Assembly: GCF_000153485.2 (NCBI RefSeq)
Contig: NC_018721.1
Location: 1,116,001 to 1,180,000 of the forward strand
Origin: Psychroflexus torquis ATCC 700755
GTDB taxonomy: Bacteria; Bacteroidota; Bacteroidia; Flavobacteriales; Flavobacteriaceae
Direction: 5' to 3'
Length of the DNA: 64,000 nt
The notes under the pieces are model-generated. The model saw nothing but the letters and a program-made list of their open reading frames with translations. It ran no database searches and was not told where the DNA came from. This document shows positions 61,126 through 64,000 of this stretch, piece after piece. Position 1 is the stretch's first letter. Every line of letters starts with the position of its first letter. The translations under genes were made by a program, and so were the position numbers.

Positions 61126-61521
61126 TTATTTACTTAGTCTAAGACTTTGTTCATCTTTAGACTGTTCTACTTTTATAATATTTTGGATCTTAACCACTTT
61201 AGGCCAAGCATCCTCTTGTGTATTGTTTTCTATTTTTACTTTTAAAGTCACCTCAAAGGACGCATACGGATCTGGATTCATATCGCGAACATTTGCGATG
61301 AGTTCTTCCGCAATCTCATTAATGACCACACCGTAAATTGCGTTTTTAGTTTGAAAAACCGCGGCAGAATCCGCATAAATAAATTCGCCTGTCATCGTTT
61401 TTAGCGAACCTTGCAATTCTGCCTTTAAGATTTCTTCATCTACTTTTGAATCTTTAGACTCGGTTTTACAAGACCCTAAAGTAAATAGACAAACTAAAAT
61501 GGATAGTAAAAATATCTTCAT
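61126..61521 (-). CDS. Lipoprotein of unknown function inside the SUF operon
   Basis: A 131-residue lipoprotein (signal MKIFLLSILVCLFTLGSCKT, lipobox LGSC). The rest is charged, with LKTMTGEFIYADSAAVFQTKNAIYGVVINE, which resembles no family I recognise with confidence. It lies 9 bp before sufC and 14 bp after sufB, clearly within the operon. Like the META-domain gene it encodes an exported protein, which is unusual for an operon of cytosolic Fe-S factors. Confidence 0.75.
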   Translation of the reverse strand: MKIFLLSILVCLFTLGSCKTESKDSKVDEEILKAELQGSLKTMTGEFIYADSAAVFQTKNAIYGVVINEIAEELIANVRDMNPDPYASFEVTLKVKIENNTQEDAWPKVVKIQNIIKVEQSKDEQSLRLSK

Positions 61522-61535
61522 TGATTTATTTATGA

Positions 61536-62981
61536 TTATCCTACTGAACCTTCTAGCGATATTTCAAGTAATTTTTGAGCTTCCACTGCAAATTCCATTG
61601 GCAACTTATTAAGGACATCCTTGCTGTAACCATTTACAATAAGTGCAATCGCTTTTTCAGTATCAATTCCTCTTTGATTACAGTAAAAGATTTGATCTTC
61701 ACCAATTTTAGTGGTCGTAGCTTCGTGCTCTACTTGTGCCGTTTTATTTTTAGCTTCAATGTATGGGAACGTATGAGCTCCACATCTGTTTCCCATCAAT
61801 AAGGAGTCACATTGAGAGAAATTTCTCGCATTAACTGCTCCTTTATTAATTTGAACTAAGCCTCTATAACTATTTTGAGAATTTCCTGCAGAAATACCTT
61901 TTGAAATAATTGTGCTCTTGGTGTTTTTACCAATATGAATCATTTTGGTACCAGTATCTGCTTGCTGATAATTGTTGGTCACTGCAATGGAATAAAATTC
62001 TCCAATGGAGTTATCACCTTTTAAAATACAACTTGGGTACTTCCAGGTTATAGCTGAGCCAGTTTCCACTTGAGTCCAACTTATTTTAGCATTTTTCTCG
62101 CAAATTCCTCTTTTGGTGACAAAATTAAAGACTCCACCTATACCCTCTTTATTTCCAGGGTACCAGTTTTGAACTGTTGAGTATTTGATTTCAGCATTAT
62201 CTAAAGCTACCAACTCTACAACAGCCGCATGCAATTGATTTTCATCACGCATAGGAGCTGTACAACCCTCTAGGTAACTAACATAACTAGAATCTTCTGC
62301 AATCACCAAAGTTCTTTCAAACTGGCCAGTATTTGCTTGGTTAATTCTAAAGTAGGTTGATAATTCCATTGGACATCTCACCCCTTTTGGAATATAACAA
62401 AATGACCCATCACCAAATACTGCGGAATTCAAAGCAGCAAAATAATTATCTGAAGTAGGAACTACTGAACCCATGTACTTCTTTATAAGCTCTGGGTATT
62501 CCTGAATAGCTTCTGAAATAGAACAGAAAATAATGCCTTTTTCAGCTAATGTCTTTTTAAAAGTAGTCGTCACAGATATGGAATCAATCACTACATCCAT
62601 AGCAACACCAGCTAATTTCTTTTGCTCATCTATAGATATTCCTAATTTTTTGAAGGTTTCCAACATTTCAGGATCTACCTCATCCAAACTATCATATTTA
62701 GGCTTAGTGCCAGGTGCAGAATAATAGGATATAGCTTGGTAATCTGGCTTTTCATAACCAATATTAGCCCAGTCTGGCTCCTTCATAGTTAACCAATGCC
62801 TGTAAGCATCCAATCTCCATTGTGTCATCCAATCTGGTTCTTCTTTCTTTTTGGAAATACCTATAACTACATCTTCATTTAAACCTGGAGGAAACGTATC
62901 GGATTCCATTTCTGTATAAAATCCATACTCATATTCTTTATTCTGAAGTTCCTTCTCCAGTTCTTGTTCTGTATATGCCAT
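61536..62981 (-). CDS. sufB: SufB scaffold subunit
   Basis: A 481-residue core subunit of the Fe-S assembly scaffold. Blocks: [39 protein letters not shown] ([15 protein letters not shown]), [87 protein letters not shown] and [25 protein letters not shown], containing the conserved Cys used for sulfur transfer. Normal length and intact. Confidence 0.97.
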   Translation of the reverse strand: MAYTEQELEKELQNKEYEYGFYTEMESDTFPPGLNEDVVIGISKKKEEPDWMTQWRLDAYRHWLTMKEPDWANIGYEKPDYQAISYYSAPGTKPKYDSLDEVDPEMLETFKKLGISIDEQKKLAGVAMDVVIDSISVTTTFKKTLAEKGIIFCSISEAIQEYPELIKKYMGSVVPTSDNYFAALNSAVFGDGSFCYIPKGVRCPMELSTYFRINQANTGQFERTLVIAEDSSYVSYLEGCTAPMRDENQLHAAVVELVALDNAEIKYSTVQNWYPGNKEGIGGVFNFVTKRGICEKNAKISWTQVETGSAITWKYPSCILKGDNSIGEFYSIAVTNNYQQADTGTKMIHIGKNTKSTIISKGISAGNSQNSYRGLVQINKGAVNARNFSQCDSLLMGNRCGAHTFPYIEAKNKTAQVEHEATTTKIGEDQIFYCNQRGIDTEKAIALIVNGYSKDVLNKLPMEFAVEAQKLLEISLEGSVG

Positions 62982-62998
62982 TATCGTTCTCTTTTAAG

Positions 62999-63328
62999 TT
63001 AAAGTGAAAAACTTTCACCACAGCCGCATGTCCTTTCTGCGTTAGGATTATTAAAAACAAATCCTTTTCCATTCAACCCACCAGAATATTCTAAGGTGGT
63101 CCCTATTAAATATAAAAAACTACTTTTGTTAATAATAATTCTTACATCATTATCTTCAAAAAGTTTATCTTCGTCGTTCTGGTCTTGATCAAAATTTAGA
63201 TCGTAAGATAACCCAGAGCATCCGCCGCTTTTTACACCAACTCTTACAAAGTGGTTTTTGACATTATAGCCTACTTCACCCATAAGATTAGTTATTTTTA
63301 CCTTCGCTTCTTCGCTAACTTTAATCAT
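62999..63328 (-). CDS. sufA: A-type Fe-S carrier (SufA/HesB/IscA family)
   Basis: A 109-residue Fe-S carrier protein. The three conserved Cys are in SGGCSGLSYDL and RTCGCGESF. It is the first gene of the SUF operon. A TATATTTG -7 box lies at 63365-63358, 30 bp before the start. No Fe-S-regulator (IscR/SufR) gene is adjacent. Confidence 0.95.
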   Translation of the reverse strand: MIKVSEEAKVKITNLMGEVGYNVKNHFVRVGVKSGGCSGLSYDLNFDQDQNDEDKLFEDNDVRIIINKSSFLYLIGTTLEYSGGLNGKGFVFNNPNAERTCGCGESFSL

Positions 63329-63357
63329 ATTTAAGTGGATTAATTCTAAATTAGATA

Positions 63358-63365
63358 CAAATATA
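63358..63365 (-). promoter_or_regulatory. -7 box of the SUF operon
   Basis: TATATTTG on the minus strand, exact TAnnTTTG. No TTG -33 box is found 17-21 nt upstream, so control by an activator, or a weak promoter, is possible. Confidence 0.4.
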
Positions 63366-63503
63366 TAATTAATGAACTATTTCTACATGTTATTTACGAA
63401 ATTATTTGCAATATTTAATTCAATTTTTCTCATTTTTAAAGGAGTTTGGGACTTTTTTTTAAACCGAGAAACCTGCTCACGCTGGCTTCTTGTTTTAAGA
63501 TAA

Positions 63504-63983
63504 TTATAAGCTTTGTTTAGCTAAAACCTTTTGAGCATTTTCAATTGAGAAATTAATAGCAGCTTTCATTTCTTCAGCTGAATTGTATTGCATCTCCAAT
63601 AATTCCACCTTCGCCTTTATGCTATCTTTGTCTTTGGCCTGTAACCCAGTATTAATCTCCGTTCTTGAAAAAGAAGAGCTAAAGCTTTTCATCCAAGCCA
63701 TCATAATATCATGGGCCTTTTGTAAATCTGCAATGGCTGCGGCGTGCTCGCCTACCAGCTGAGTATTCACTTCTTCTAAGCTTTCTAGTTCTTCTTTTTC
63801 ACTTTCAAGCTCAGTGATTAGATTGTTAATCTTACTCATTTGAGGCATCACATCATCATGAATTTGGATAGTTTGCTTCATTTGCGCATCAAATGCTTTA
63901 GCTTCTGCAGACTCCTCCTCTTTCTGACAGGAAAAAGAGATAAATACCATACCTATCAAAATAGATTTTAAAATAAATTTCAT
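63504..63983 (-). CDS. Helical lipoprotein of unknown function
   Basis: A 159-residue lipoprotein (signal MKFILKSILIGMVFISFSC). The mature part is almost all helix with heptad-like repeats (MSKINNLITELESEKEELESLEEVN, AIADLQKAHDIMMAWMKSF, KVELLEMQYNSAEEM). Proteins of this type in flavobacteria are often labelled viral A-type inclusion protein, which says nothing of function. Stands alone before the SUF operon. Confidence 0.75.
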   Translation of the reverse strand: MKFILKSILIGMVFISFSCQKEEESAEAKAFDAQMKQTIQIHDDVMPQMSKINNLITELESEKEELESLEEVNTQLVGEHAAAIADLQKAHDIMMAWMKSFSSSFSRTEINTGLQAKDKDSIKAKVELLEMQYNSAEEMKAAINFSIENAQKVLAKQSL

Positions 63984-64000
63984 ACTATTAAATTTTTAAA

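Overview
The window looks like chromosome of a marine-type member of the Bacteroidetes, most likely Flavobacteriaceae. The evidence is the AT-rich sequence, A-rich start regions in place of Shine-Dalgarno sites, several matches to the Bacteroidetes promoter (TTG/TTTG, 17-19 nt, TAnnTTTG), many lipoproteins, a type IX secretion sorting domain, GLPGLI-family proteins, DUF2480, a KFGKT-type TyrS and a complete seven-gene Mrp Na+/H+ antiporter. The genus cannot be fixed from the sequence alone.

Layout. 1-3.2 kb: the end of tyrS, a possible small RNA on the minus strand, exonuclease III and an OmpA-like lipoprotein. 3.2-6.3 kb: a minus-strand unit of small lipoprotein, TPR histidine kinase and LuxR-type response regulator, preceded by a -7 box and two palindromes 22 bp apart. 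6.6-16.3 kb is accessory: an SSB paralogue without its acidic tail, an outer-membrane beta-barrel protein, four GLPGLI paralogues, a truncated duplicate of the barrel gene, a small secreted two-cysteine peptide, an IS4-type element with exact ends and a 9-bp target duplication, a solo IS200/IS605-type transposase between two hairpins, and a frameshifted small membrane-protein gene. The operator-like palindrome pair of the kinase unit recurs inside this region with the same 22-bp phasing.

16.3-25.5 kb: housekeeping genes on the minus strand (2-hydroxyacid dehydrogenase, thioesterase, mgtE, rsmA, DUF4286, TPR protein, serS), then a MITE-like repeat that truncates a small gene, then cbpM-cbpA. 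25.6-34.2 kb: an oxidoreductase; phenylalanine 4-hydroxylase behind a leader peptide with a Phe-Tyr-Tyr-Tyr run and an attenuator-like terminator; a serine hydrolase; a lipoprotein; a zinc metalloprotease; a YeeE/YedE pair; a porin-like protein. 34.4-44.4 kb: bioF, a CarboxypepD_reg protein, bioD, bioA and mrpABCDEFG.

44.5-55.4 kb: OsmC-like protein, DUF2007, thiL, and a plus-strand operon of a secreted LVIVD-repeat protein, a beta-propeller-like lipoprotein, an MbnP-like protein and an MbnH-like di-heme protein. It converges on a GH15 gene that is divergent from a fused trehalose-6-phosphate synthase/phosphatase. 55.4-56 kb holds two repeat copies of the MITE family. 56-63.3 kb is a SUF Fe-S assembly operon (A, B, C, D, S, E, a SufT/MIP18-type protein, DUF2480) interleaved with a lipoprotein and a META-domain protein; one more lipoprotein gene ends the window.

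The strongest leads are the tyrosine-type attenuator before phenylalanine hydroxylase, the phased palindrome pair that may link the two-component system to the GLPGLI/outer-membrane locus, and the MbnP/MbnH-like pair in a surface-protein operon.
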